A DNA stretch of 64,000 nt from Streptomyces sp. NBC_00250 (GCF_036192275.1 NZ_CP108088.1:4961501-5025500); one strand, 5' to 3'; shown: positions 41,355 through 49,993, counted from the first letter of the stretch. Translations and numbers: made by a program. The notes: generated by a model not told the origin, from the letters alone.

Positions 41355-43190
41355 TCAGCTCTCCACCCCCCGGGTCCCCAGGTGCTTCGCGGCGAACGCC
41401 AGGTCCAGGCCGACCTGCTTGATCCGCTCCTCGACCACGAGCGAGCCGTGGCCCGCGTCGTAGCGGTAGACGTCGTGGACGGCGCCCCGGGCCTTGAGCC
41501 GGTCGACGTAGTTGTCGATCTGCCGGATCGGGCAGCGCGGGTCGTTGACTCCGGCCGAGATGTGGACCGGCGCCCTGACCGCGTCCACGTACGTCAGCGG
41601 CGACGAGGCCGCGTACCGCTCGGGCACCTCCTCCGGGGAGCCGCCGAGCAGCGTCCGGTCCAGCGCCTTGAGGGCCTCCATCTCGTCCTCGTACGCCGTG
41701 ACGTAGTCCGCGACCGGGACCGCCGCGAGACCGACCGCCCACGCGTCCGGCTGCGTACCGAGGCCGAGCAGTGTGAGGTAGCCGCCCCAGGAGCCGCCGG
41801 ACAGCACGAGCCGGGACGGGTCGGCGAGACCGCTCGTCACCGCCCACGCGCGGACCGCGTCGATGTCCTCCAGCTCGATCAGACCGACCCGGTGCTTGAG
41901 CGCGTCCGTCCACTCCCGCCCGTACCCGGTCGAGCCCCGGTAGTTGACCCGCACCACCGCGTACCCGTGGTCCACCCAGGCCGCCGGACCCGACGCGAAG
42001 GCGTCGCTGTCGTGCCAGGTGGGGCCGCCGTGCACCTCGAAGACCGTCGGGAACGGGCCCGCGCCCGCCGGGCGCTGCACGAGCGCGTGGACTCTGCCCC
42101 CGGGGCCCTCCACCCACACGTCCTCCACCGGCACCGACGGCGGTGCCTTCGGGCCGGGCGGGTCGAGGACGACGCCGCCGTCCGTGGAGCGCACCACCGG
42201 CGGCTCGGCCGCCGAGGACCACAGGTACTCCACGCTGCCGTCCGGCCGGGCCGTCGCGCTCGACACCGAACCGGCCGGGGTCTCCACCCGGACCAGGGCG
42301 CCGGTGGCGATCTCGTACCGCCACAGCTCGCTGCGGGCCTCGAAGCTGTGCACGACGAGCAGTCCGGAGCCGTCCGGGTACCACTCGGCCGACACGTCCC
42401 CCGGCAGGTCGAGCCGGAGATCGGTCTCGGTGCCGGTCGCCACGTCCCAGAGCATCGGCTCCCAGCGGCCGCGCCGCTGGTGCCCGACGAGCAGCCGGGT
42501 GTCCCCGGTCACCGGTGCGAAGCCCAGGACGGCGAGCCCCAGCTCCTCCGTGCCGCCCTTGGTGTCGTCGAGCTCGGCGAGCACGCTCGCGTCCGAGGCG
42601 CGCAGCACCCGCAGCGCCGAGTGCATCGCGTCCCCGTGCTCGGTGTGCTCGATGGCGATCAGATCGCCGTCGTACGACAGGTCGCCGACGCCGGCCGACT
42701 CCCGGTGCCGGTAGATCTCGACGGGGGCGCCGGCCCCGGGGCGTACGAGATGGACCGTCGAGCCGTCCTCGTCCGTGGAGCGGCCCACCAGGAGCGTGCC
42801 GTCCCGGCCGATGCCGAGCCCTGCCGGGTAGGAGGCGTCGAGGCCGGGCACGGCCGGCTCGTCCGCGCCGCCGCCGAACGGCTGGCGCATCCACACGCCG
42901 AACTCGTCCCCGTCGGTGTCCGCGAACCACCAGATCCAGGCGCCGTCCGGCGACAGCGTGCCGTCCGTCGTGCCGTTCGGCCGGTCCGTGACCTGCCGCT
43001 GCTCGCCGCTCGCCCGGTCCCAGGCGTACAGCTCGTACGTCCCCGTCGCGTTCGACACGAAGAGCGAGCGGTCCGGGGCCTCCTCCGCCCACTCGGGCAG
43101 CGAGACGCGCGGTGCGCGGAAGCGCTGCTCCCAGGCGGGGGTCGGGTCGGTGAGCCCGGCGTCGAGCCCGGCGTTGTTGCTCTCAGTCAT
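41355..43190 (-). CDS. S9-family prolyl oligopeptidase-like serine peptidase
   Basis: 611 residues. An N-terminal seven-bladed beta-propeller (about 30-350; repeated SxDGxW-like blades such as LSPDGAWIWWF) gates an alpha/beta-hydrolase domain: HGGPTWHDSD, nucleophile Ser in GGSWGGYL, Asp in AGVNDPRCP, His in DAGHGS. No signal peptide, so cytosolic. ATG 43190 is preceded by CATCATGGGTGCC, a leaderless-type promoter. Members trim Pro-containing or acylated peptides; specificity is not evident. Confidence 0.92.
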   Translation of the reverse strand: MTESNNAGLDAGLTDPTPAWEQRFRAPRVSLPEWAEEAPDRSLFVSNATGTYELYAWDRASGEQRQVTDRPNGTTDGTLSPDGAWIWWFADTDGDEFGVWMRQPFGGGADEPAVPGLDASYPAGLGIGRDGTLLVGRSTDEDGSTVHLVRPGAGAPVEIYRHRESAGVGDLSYDGDLIAIEHTEHGDAMHSALRVLRASDASVLAELDDTKGGTEELGLAVLGFAPVTGDTRLLVGHQRRGRWEPMLWDVATGTETDLRLDLPGDVSAEWYPDGSGLLVVHSFEARSELWRYEIATGALVRVETPAGSVSSATARPDGSVEYLWSSAAEPPVVRSTDGGVVLDPPGPKAPPSVPVEDVWVEGPGGRVHALVQRPAGAGPFPTVFEVHGGPTWHDSDAFASGPAAWVDHGYAVVRVNYRGSTGYGREWTDALKHRVGLIELEDIDAVRAWAVTSGLADPSRLVLSGGSWGGYLTLLGLGTQPDAWAVGLAAVPVADYVTAYEDEMEALKALDRTLLGGSPEEVPERYAASSPLTYVDAVRAPVHISAGVNDPRCPIRQIDNYVDRLKARGAVHDVYRYDAGHGSLVVEERIKQVGLDLAFAAKHLGTRGVES

Positions 43191-43242
43191 GGCACCCATG
43201 ATGCTCCGCGCGGCGGACAATCGGGTCGCGTCCCTCTCAACC

Positions 43243-43251
43243 TGTGGATAA
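43243..43251 (-). other. consensus DnaA box between divergent genes
   Basis: TGTGGATAA, i.e. TTATCCACA on the minus strand, is an exact classical DnaA box in the 71-bp gap between the S9 peptidase and methyltransferase starts. Alone it is not an origin; a regulatory or titration role is only a possibility. Confidence 0.4.
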
Positions 43252-43261
43252 CCTCGCCGAC

Positions 43262-44092
43262 ATGTACTCCCCGACCCCCGAGGACTGGCGCGAGGCCAAC
43301 CGCGCCCGCTGGGACGAGCGTGTCCCGATCCACGCCGCGAGTGCCTTCTACGACCTCGACACCTTCCGCGCGGGCAAGGACGCCCTGCGGGACTTCGAGC
43401 TCGCGGAGGTCGGTGATGTCACCGGGCGCTCTCTGCTGCACCTCCAGTGCCACATCGGCCTCGACACCCTCTCCTGGGCCCGCCATGGCGCCTCGCGCGT
43501 CGTCGGCCTGGACTTCTCCGAGCCGGCCGTCGAGACCGCGCGCTCGCTCGCCGCGGACCTGGGCCTCACGCAGGACCGGGCGGCCTTCGTCGCGGCCGAT
43601 GTGTACGACGCCGCGGAGGCCGTCCCGGACAGCGCGTACGACATCGTCTACACCGGCTGCGGGGCGCTGAACTGGCTCCCCGACATCGAGCGCTGGGCGG
43701 AGACCGCCGCCTCGCTCGTCGCCCCCGGCGGCTTCCTGTATGTGGCCGAGTTCCATCCGATCACCGACTCGCTCGACGACGAGACGGGCAGCCGGGTCGT
43801 GCACGACTACTTCGTCCGCGACCCCTGGGTGGACACCAGCCCGGGCACGTACGCCGAACTCGACGCCGCCACCGTCCACAACCGCAGTGTGGAGTGGGTG
43901 CACCCGGTCGGCGAGGTCGTCACCGCGCTCGCCAGGGCCGGCCTGCGGATCGAGTTCCTCCACGAGCACGACGCCTCGCTGTATCCGCGCTACGGCGCGC
44001 TCCAGCGGCACGACGACGGCTACTACCGCTTTCCGGCGGACCGCCCCCGCATCCCGATGATGTACTCGATCAAGGCGTCCCGACCGGCCTGA
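43262..44092 (+). CDS. class I SAM-dependent methyltransferase
   Basis: 276 residues. Motif I is LLHLQCHIGLDTLSWARHG (a GxG variant, as in many actinobacterial enzymes), the acidic end of strand 2 is VVGLDFSEPAVE, and IVYTGCGALNWLPD corresponds to motif II/post-I. The C-terminal PRIPMMYSIKA is typical of this subfamily. ATG 43262 is preferred; GTG 43244 is in frame but overlaps the DnaA-box-like site. The substrate is unknown. Confidence 0.88.
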   Translation: MYSPTPEDWREANRARWDERVPIHAASAFYDLDTFRAGKDALRDFELAEVGDVTGRSLLHLQCHIGLDTLSWARHGASRVVGLDFSEPAVETARSLAADLGLTQDRAAFVAADVYDAAEAVPDSAYDIVYTGCGALNWLPDIERWAETAASLVAPGGFLYVAEFHPITDSLDDETGSRVVHDYFVRDPWVDTSPGTYAELDAATVHNRSVEWVHPVGEVVTALARAGLRIEFLHEHDASLYPRYGALQRHDDGYYRFPADRPRIPMMYSIKASRPA

Positions 44093-44144
44093 GCCCGGTC
44101 CACGGGGACAAGGAGAGCCACGGGAGCCACGGGAGCTACAGGAA

Positions 44145-44453
44145 CTACGGGAGCCTGATGACGGCGCGCCCGCCCTTGAGGTCCACCGTAGAGCGGTGCG
44201 GCGGGGCGCCGTCCTCCTCGTCGTCGCGCAGCACGAGGGCGCTCTGCCGTTCCTTCAGCTCGTTCTGCTTGCCCTGCGAGAAGGTGGCGTGCAGCTGCTC
44301 GAAGCCGGTCGACGAGATCTGGCCGCTGCGCTTTCCGCGGCCGCTCATGCGCAGGATCTGATCGGCGAACGCGATCACGGTCAGCAGGATGACCAGACCC
44401 GGCAGCGTCACGAACACGGCGAATTCCATGCCCTCCATCAGAGCACGTCTCAC
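44145..44453 (-). CDS. small single-pass membrane protein (DUF6191-like)
   Basis: 102 residues. One N-terminal transmembrane helix (AVFVTLPGLVILLTVIAFADQIL, about 12-34) and a charged C-terminal region (GFEQLHATFSQGKQNELKER, then DDEEDGAPPHR), matching small Streptomyces proteins I associate with DUF6191. GTG 44453 overlaps the Lrp-type regulator stop by GTGA and so is likely coupled; ATGs at 44438 and 44429 are alternatives. Function unknown. Downstream 44110-44157 contains 9-bp ACGGGAGCC-type repeats. Confidence 0.7.
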   Translation of the reverse strand: MRRALMEGMEFAVFVTLPGLVILLTVIAFADQILRMSGRGKRSGQISSTGFEQLHATFSQGKQNELKERQSALVLRDDEEDGAPPHRSTVDLKGGRAVIRLP

Positions 44454-45484
44454 TGCGGCGTGTCAGGACGGATGTGGTGGGTCTTTCGCCCGTCCGGACC
44501 AAGGACCTGGGCCCCGATCTTGTGGGTGCGCAGTGCGAGCGCGGTGCCCGCGATCCGGAGCGCCGGGGCGGCCCGTACGAACGCCGCCGTGACCTCGTGC
44601 AGTTCGTCGACCGTGCGGAGCCACATCGCGACGGCCAGGTTGTGCGGGCCGGTGACCGACGTCACCAGCCGGGTCTGGCGCAGCCGGGCGAGCGCCGCCA
44701 CCGTCGCCGGCACTTCCAGGGGCGGTACGTCGGTGGTGACCATGGCCCACATCGGGCGCCCGGAGAACCTGGGGGCCGGCAGGCAGTGGTGGTGGAGGGC
44801 GCCGCCCGCCGAGAGGACGTCCAGCCTCCGCCGTACCGTCGACTCGCTCGTACCGCACTGCCGGGCCAGTTCGGCCGCGCTGCGGCGGGCGTCGCCCGCC
44901 AGTTCCGCGACGAGACGGTGGTCGAGCTCCGTGAGGTTCGGAAAGGTACGCGCGCGCGTGCGCGGCCGCCGGTCACCGCCGGTGAGTTCCGTGAGGAGCT
45001 GGACCTGGCCCGGGGTGAGCTGCTCGATCCGGGACCGGTACGGGCGGTTGTGCATGCGGGTGACGACCTGGGTGCGGCACCGGAGGACTCCGGGCAGCCG
45101 CCGCACGTGTCCGGCGAGGTAGGCGTCGAGGGCGTACAGGTCGGGGCAGACCACGAGCAGGACGAGGTCGGCGTCGCCGGTCACCTGGTGGACGCCGAGG
45201 GTGTACGGATCGCCCGAGACCTCGGTCGCGGTGGCTTCGGAGGTGCCCGCGGCGCATTCCAGCTCGACCCAGGCGTAGAGCATCTCGTCCGTGCCGTGGC
45301 GGGCGGCGAGCAGCGAACTCCAGGCGTATCCCCCGGCCGTGAGGTGCTCCCAGCGCCGGGCGAGGGTGTCCGGGCTCGTCCCCAGAACGGCCGAGAGCTG
45401 GGTCCAGCTGGCGCGCGGGGCCATCTGCAGTGCGTGGATCAGCGACAGATCCGCTTCTCCCAGGACGGATTCCCCGGTAGTCAT
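44450..45484 (-). CDS. double-length Lrp/AsnC-family regulator
   Basis: 344 residues, about twice the family size. Two winged-helix modules: residues 8-55 (LSLIHALQMAPRASWTQLSAVLGTS) and about 185-230 (LDHRLVAELAGDARRSAAELARQCGTSESTVRRRL), each followed by a RAM-like ligand domain. This is a tandem fusion of two Lrp units, known in actinobacteria. ATG 45484 follows AGGGAGGGAA. It precedes the small membrane protein gene with coupling, and is divergent from the 45630 gene, its possible target. Confidence 0.88.
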   Translation of the reverse strand: MTTGESVLGEADLSLIHALQMAPRASWTQLSAVLGTSPDTLARRWEHLTAGGYAWSSLLAARHGTDEMLYAWVELECAAGTSEATATEVSGDPYTLGVHQVTGDADLVLLVVCPDLYALDAYLAGHVRRLPGVLRCRTQVVTRMHNRPYRSRIEQLTPGQVQLLTELTGGDRRPRTRARTFPNLTELDHRLVAELAGDARRSAAELARQCGTSESTVRRRLDVLSAGGALHHHCLPAPRFSGRPMWAMVTTDVPPLEVPATVAALARLRQTRLVTSVTGPHNLAVAMWLRTVDELHEVTAAFVRAAPALRIAGTALALRTHKIGAQVLGPDGRKTHHIRPDTPQ

Positions 45485-45629
45485 TTCCCTCCCTGGTCGA
45501 TCCCCGGTAATCCGTGGGTGTGGGTTCCAGGGCGCCCCAAGATGTGGACCGAGGCATATGCATTCAAGCCGTGATGGCTCTTGTGCGCCATTGAGTCAGG
45601 CATAACTCACAGACGGGGAGAGACGGGGG

Positions 45630-47189
45630 ATGAGCCGCATGGACATGAGCGAGGATCGGGAGGGGACCAGGGAGCCGCCCGAGACGGCGGCTCTCTGGAG
45701 CGAACAGAGCGAACAGAGCGAGCAAGGTAAACAGCGCGAGCAGGGTAAGCAGCGCGAAGCGCGCGAACAGCGCGAGCATTGCGAACCAAGTGAATCAAGC
45801 GAACCAAGTGAATCAAGCGAACCGACCGTTCTGTGGGGCGAGGAGGTGAGCCTCGACCAGCTCGCCGCCGCCGAGCGCGGATACGCCCGCTGCGGGCCCG
45901 CCGAACGCCTCCTGTGGGAGCGGCTGTCCGTCTTCGAGGGGGCCTTCGGCCGGGACGCCGTCCGCGAGGTGTGCGCGTCGGGGGCGCTGCCCCCGGCCGA
46001 GATCCGCATGGTCCTCGCCCGGCTCGCGCCCCTCGCGCTCCTCCCCGTCGACGACCTGTTCGACGGCGAGAACGACTTCCCCCGCTACTGGATGCCGCAC
46101 CCGATGCGGGCCGTGGGCGCCCGCCGGCTCACCGAACGCGGTGAGCGCTGGGCCGTGGTGCTGCGGCACCGGCGGTGGTGCGTGAAGCTCGCCCGGCGGG
46201 CCGCCGACTGGTGGCAGAGCGGCCGTCAGGTCGACGCCCGCGACCTCGCCCTGCGTGAACTCCCGGACCTGGCCGTCGCCATGGATCCGACGACCGCGCC
46301 GCTCTCGGCGAGCGCCGAGGCCGACACGGCCGTCGAGATCGCCGTCCTGCTCTGGTTCCTGTGGGTGGCCTGCGGGCGGGCCGCCGAGGGCCGTACCCGG
46401 CTGCGGCACGCCCTCGCCCTGCTCGACGGGGAGCCGTCGGCCCGCGCCCTGTGGCTCGCCGCCTTCCTGGAGCTGGAGTCGGGCCGCCCGGAGGACGCCG
46501 ATCCGCTCCTCGTGCGGGCCTGGGCGGCGGCCGTACGGGACGGGGACGAGGGCGCCCTGGGGATGCTCGCCCATCTGCGGGGCGCGACGGCCCTGTACCA
46601 GGGGCGTACCCGCGCGGCGGAGGACGCGTTCCGGGAGGCCCTCGGGCTGATGGCGGAGTGCCCGGAGTTCGGACCGACCCGGCACTCCTGCTGGGTGGGC
46701 CTCGCGCTCGCCCTGTGCCGTACGGACCCGGAGGCGGCGCAGGAGGCGCTGGACCAGGGGGACCTGGAGCACGAGAGCCGGTGGCCGCGGGTGGGCCGTG
46801 ATCTGTGCGCCGACGCCTGGGCGAACCATGCCCGGGCCGAGCTCGCCGCGTGGGACGGCGAGCAGGACCGGGCCGCCGAGTACGCCCGGTGGGCGCTGCG
46901 CGAGCATCTGCGCATCGGTTCGGCGGCGGGCGCGGCCTGCGCGGCGGAACTCCTGGCCCAGATGCGGATGTCGGCGGGACGGCGCGACGCGGCGGCCCAT
47001 CTGCTGGGCGCGGTGGACCTGTTGCGGACCTCGGTCTTCGACACCTCGTACCGGCCGGCGGAGTACTGCGCGGTGACCCGGGCCCGGAGCGAGACGGTGC
47101 TCCGGACGCTGCTCGACGACCCCGAATTGCGAGACGCCTACGAAGAGGGCGCGAGACGCGGCCTGTTCGCACTGGTGGCCGAGGTCTAG
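45630..47189 (+). CDS. helical-repeat protein resembling the C-terminal half of ATPase-type regulators
   Basis: 519 residues. Residues 24-64 are low-complexity (EQSEQSEQGKQREQGKQ, then SESSEPSESSEP) encoded by an AT-richer DNA repeat. From about 75 the protein resembles the winged-helix and TPR region of AfsR/LuxR-type STAND regulators (RLSVFEGAFGRDAVREVC, later LRGATALYQGRTRAAEDAFREAL and AAELLAQMRMSAGRRDAA). No Walker A and no DNA-binding domain are present, so it is either a degenerate regulator or an adaptor. ATG 45630 has a strong GGGGAGAGACGGGGG leader. Confidence 0.75.
   Translation: MSRMDMSEDREGTREPPETAALWSEQSEQSEQGKQREQGKQREAREQREHCEPSESSEPSESSEPTVLWGEEVSLDQLAAAERGYARCGPAERLLWERLSVFEGAFGRDAVREVCASGALPPAEIRMVLARLAPLALLPVDDLFDGENDFPRYWMPHPMRAVGARRLTERGERWAVVLRHRRWCVKLARRAADWWQSGRQVDARDLALRELPDLAVAMDPTTAPLSASAEADTAVEIAVLLWFLWVACGRAAEGRTRLRHALALLDGEPSARALWLAAFLELESGRPEDADPLLVRAWAAAVRDGDEGALGMLAHLRGATALYQGRTRAAEDAFREALGLMAECPEFGPTRHSCWVGLALALCRTDPEAAQEALDQGDLEHESRWPRVGRDLCADAWANHARAELAAWDGEQDRAAEYARWALREHLRIGSAAGAACAAELLAQMRMSAGRRDAAAHLLGAVDLLRTSVFDTSYRPAEYCAVTRARSETVLRTLLDDPELRDAYEEGARRGLFALVAEV
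45700..45826. repeat. short degenerate repeats encoding Gln/Glu/Ser-rich N-terminus
   Basis: GAGCGAACA-type 9-bp units (45700-45725), then GGTAAACAGCGCGAGCA-type units, then GAACCAAGTGAATCAAGC repeated twice (45783-45820). Rare A/T-ending codons (CAA, AGT, TCA, GGT, AAA) cluster here, unlike the rest of the gene. Confidence 0.8.
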
Positions 47190-47209
47190 CGTCCGCCTAC
47201 GATGCCGTC

Positions 47210-48229
47210 ATGTCCTTCGCCTTCGCCGTGGCCGCGGTCTTCCTGCTGTTCTTCGGGGTCGGTGTGCGGCGGGACAGGCGCCGCTTCGGCAACGCCGTGT
47301 ACCTCGGACTCGCCGTCACCTTCGTCGGGATCGCGCTGCTCGCCGGGATCGAGGACGCCCCGCCCGGCGTCGCCGAGACGGTGATGATCTGCGGGCTGCT
47401 CGTCCTGGGCCTCGGCCCGGTCGTCCTCGCGGGGCTGCTCACCGCGAACGGCGTGAAGATGGTCCGCAAGGAGGGCAGGCGCCCGGCCAATCTGCTCTCG
47501 CTCCTCGCCGGGCTCGGCATGTTCGGGGTGATGGTCCTGGCGGTGGTCGCCGCCACCACCGATTCATGGGCGCTGCACATGTTCGTCCTCACCCTCGTTC
47601 TCCTCCTCGGCTACGTCTCCTTCCTCTTCGTCTGTTTCGTGGGCTACGCGTTCCTGTACGGCCGGATGCGGATCCGCCGCGACGCCGACTACGTGGTCGT
47701 GCTGGGCTCCGGCCTGATCGGCGGCCGCCGGGTGCCCCCGCTCCTCGCGAGCCGCCTGGACCGGGGACGCGCGGTGTACGAGCGGCTGGCCGCGTACGAG
47801 CGGCGGGAGGGCGACGCCCCCGTCCTCGTCGTCTCGGGCGGCCAGGGCCCCGACGAGGCGCTTCCCGAGTCCCACGCGATGGCCGACTACCTCGTCGAGC
47901 GCGGCTTCCCGCCGGGCGCGGTGGTGCGCGAGGACCGTTCGCGCACCACCGAGGAGAACATGCTCTTCAGCAAGGAGCTGATGGAGCGGGACCGGCCGGG
48001 CTCCTCGTGCGTGATCGTCACCAACAACTTCCACGCCTTCCGGGCCGCCATCACGGCCCGCCGCGCGGGCGTGAACGGCCAGGTGGTGGGCTCGCCGACG
48101 GCCGCCTACTTCTGGCCGTCGGCGACCATCCGCGAGTTCGTCGCGGTCTTCCTCCAGTACAAGGTGGTCAACCTCGGGATCTGCCTGACCCTGATCCTGC
48201 TCGGGGTGCTGGCCTGGGCGAGTCGCTGA
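47210..48229 (+). CDS. YdcF-family (DUF218) membrane protein
   Basis: 339 residues. Four or five transmembrane helices in the first 150 residues, then a DUF218 domain (about 160-310): DYVVVLGSGLIGGRRVPPLLASRL, LVVSGGQGPDEALPES, EDRSRTTEENMLFSKEL and VTNNFHAFRA, and a final helix (VNLGICLTLILLGVLAWA). DUF218/YdcF/SanA proteins bind nucleotide-like ligands and are linked to envelope maintenance; the exact reaction is unknown. ATG 47210 is preceded by TACGAT, suggesting a leaderless message. Confidence 0.9.
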   Translation: MSFAFAVAAVFLLFFGVGVRRDRRRFGNAVYLGLAVTFVGIALLAGIEDAPPGVAETVMICGLLVLGLGPVVLAGLLTANGVKMVRKEGRRPANLLSLLAGLGMFGVMVLAVVAATTDSWALHMFVLTLVLLLGYVSFLFVCFVGYAFLYGRMRIRRDADYVVVLGSGLIGGRRVPPLLASRLDRGRAVYERLAAYERREGDAPVLVVSGGQGPDEALPESHAMADYLVERGFPPGAVVREDRSRTTEENMLFSKELMERDRPGSSCVIVTNNFHAFRAAITARRAGVNGQVVGSPTAAYFWPSATIREFVAVFLQYKVVNLGICLTLILLGVLAWASR

Positions 48230-48373
48230 GGCCGGTGCCGGCTCATCGGGGCCGTCTCACGGGGTGACGATCGGTGGTGTCCTCGAAGGAGGGCGGGGGC
48301 TGGCTCATGGACCGGGTGCTCCGTTCCGCGGGGGCGCTGATCGCCGTACCGGTCCATCTGAACACCGGGCCGG

Positions 48374-48461
48374 TACGGCCGCACTCCGGCCGGGATCCGC
48401 GCCGCACTCAGGCCGCACTCAGGCCGCACTCCGCGCCGGGATCCGCGCCGGGATCCGTGGG
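48374..48461. repeat. intergenic short tandem repeats
   Basis: AGGCCGCACTC-type 11-bp units (about four, 48376-48432) interleaved and followed by GCGCCGGGATCC-type 12-bp units (about three). They fill part of the 282-bp gap between the YdcF gene and the 48512 gene. Apart from the repeats and a promoter-like end (TACTCTGGAGGTACGGAGG), I see nothing else in this gap. Confidence 0.7.
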
Positions 48462-48511
48462 AGCGGCGGGACCCGAGCTCCGTACCTACTCTGGAGGTAC
48501 GGAGGTGACCC

Positions 48512-48793
48512 ATGAAGCGACGGCACCACTTCCACATCGACTATCTCGGGCACTCGGTCTCCGCGACCGTCCAGACCGGCCACATGCCCGTCGTCGAGAT
48601 CCTCGTCGACGGCAAGGAGACGGGCCATGCCACGACCAAGGACGACCGGCCGGTCGCCGTCCCGATCGAGCTGCCGACCGACCCGCCGACGACGGTGACC
48701 GTACGGGCCACCCCGGGCCCCGGCGTACCGCGCTGCCTGCTGCTCGCGACGGCGGACGGGGAACCACAGGTGATGGCGCCGCGGCTGTACTGA
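48512..48793 (+). CDS. small conserved protein of unknown function
   Basis: 93 residues, beta-rich, His-rich N-terminus (MKRRHHFHIDYLGHSVSATV), no membrane segment. ATG 48512 follows GGAGGTGACCC, a strong ribosome-binding site, and third-position GC is high, so it is probably real. No domain recognised. It converges with the Ser/Thr kinase gene. Confidence 0.7.
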   Translation: MKRRHHFHIDYLGHSVSATVQTGHMPVVEILVDGKETGHATTKDDRPVAVPIELPTDPPTTVTVRATPGPGVPRCLLLATADGEPQVMAPRLY

Positions 48794-48805
48794 GGTCCCC
48801 GGTCC

Positions 48806-48857
48806 AGGAGCGCCAGGCCATCCCGATGATCAGGAGAGCCAGGCCATCCCGATGATC
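48806..48857. repeat. 26-bp tandem duplication at the kinase gene 3' end
   Basis: Two 26-bp units (48806-48831 and 48832-48857) differing at one base, each containing GCCAGGCCATCCCGATGATC. The kinase stop codon straddles the junction, so the second copy encodes its last residues and the first is a non-coding echo. Confidence 0.9.
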
Positions 48858-49993
48858 AGGAAGACCACGAAGGCGATGGCCCCGGCCACGGCGGCCGTCT
48901 TGCGGGGGCGACGCCGGGAGAGTTCCGCGAGCCCGCCGCCGGAGCTGCCGGGCCGCTCACGCCGCCGGGAGGAGGGCGCCCCGGCGGACGGGGGTCTGTG
49001 CGCCTGCGGGGGCGCGGGTCTGTGCGCCTGACCGGGCGGCGGAGTCGCTACGGGCATGGGCGCGGCCCCGGGCATGGGCGCGGCCCCGGGCATCGGCGAG
49101 GAGCGGGTGGCGGCGCCCGTGGGCGGGCCCGCGGTGTGGTGCGGGGCGTGCGGCCGGGGCGGCACCGGGGCCGGCTGGGAGTAGGCGCGCCAGGCGCCGG
49201 AGGAGAACCAGTCCGCGATGGTCTGTGCCGAGGGCCGCTGCTCCGGCTGCTTGGCCAGCAGGCTCAGCAGATACGTCTCGAACTCGGGCGGCAGCGCGAC
49301 CCCGAGCCGGCCGGGCGGTACGGGGGCGGTGTCGATGTGCTGGTAGAGCAGGGCCGTGGCGGTGTCCGCGCGGAACGGCGGGCGGCCGGTGAGGAGTTGG
49401 TAGAGCACGCAGCCGAGCGAGTACACGTCGGATGCGGGCGAGGCGGGTTGTCCGAGGGCCCGCTCGGGGGCGAGGTAGAGCCCGGTGCCGACGATCTGGC
49501 CGGTGGTGGTGAGTGCCGCCGAGGGGTCGTCGACGAAGCGGGCGATGCCGAAGTCGGCCAGTTTCACGGTGCCGTCGGCGTCGACCAGGAGGTTCCCCGG
49601 CTTGATGTCCCGGTGCACGACGCCCTGCCGGTGCGCGGCGGCGAGCCCGGCGGCGGCGTGCGCGGCGACCACGGCGACCCGCTCGGCGGGCAGGATCAGC
49701 GGATCGGAGGGACTTCCGGCGAGGCTGTCGCCCTCGACCAACTCCATGACGAGGAACAGTTTTCCGTCCCAGGTGCCGAAGTCGAAGACGCCCACCACGT
49801 GCGGGTGGCTCAGCCGGGCGGCGGTCTGCGCCTCCAGCCGGAACCGGTCGGCGGCGGAGGGGTCGGTTCCGTGCGCGAGCATCAGCTTCACGGCGACGTC
49901 ACGGCCGAGCACCTCGTCGGTGGCCTGCCACACCTCGCCCATACCGCCCCGACCGATACACACATGAAGCCGATATCGGTCCGCGACCAGCAC
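48830..49993 (-). CDS. tail-anchored Ser/Thr protein kinase
   Basis: 387 residues. Kinase domain about 7-265: Gly loop GRGGMGEV, Lys36, HRD at 127-129 with IKPGN, DFG at 147-149, APER. A Pro/Ala-rich linker with MPGAAP repeats (about 275-345) is followed by a single hydrophobic helix (366-385, VAGAIAFVVFLIIGMAWL) that ends the protein, so there is no extracellular sensor; this is a tail anchor. GTG 49993 with GAAAGGG upstream is my choice; TTG 50024 is possible. Substrates unknown. Confidence 0.9.
   Translation of the reverse strand: MLVADRYRLHVCIGRGGMGEVWQATDEVLGRDVAVKLMLAHGTDPSAADRFRLEAQTAARLSHPHVVGVFDFGTWDGKLFLVMELVEGDSLAGSPSDPLILPAERVAVVAAHAAAGLAAAHRQGVVHRDIKPGNLLVDADGTVKLADFGIARFVDDPSAALTTTGQIVGTGLYLAPERALGQPASPASDVYSLGCVLYQLLTGRPPFRADTATALLYQHIDTAPVPPGRLGVALPPEFETYLLSLLAKQPEQRPSAQTIADWFSSGAWRAYSQPAPVPPRPHAPHHTAGPPTGAATRSSPMPGAAPMPGAAPMPVATPPPGQAHRPAPPQAHRPPSAGAPSSRRRERPGSSGGGLAELSRRRPRKTAAVAGAIAFVVFLIIGMAWLS

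Noticed and set aside
48264..48515. 83-codon frame across the intergenic repeats
   Set aside because: It is generated by the short tandem repeats; no ribosome-binding site or conserved features.
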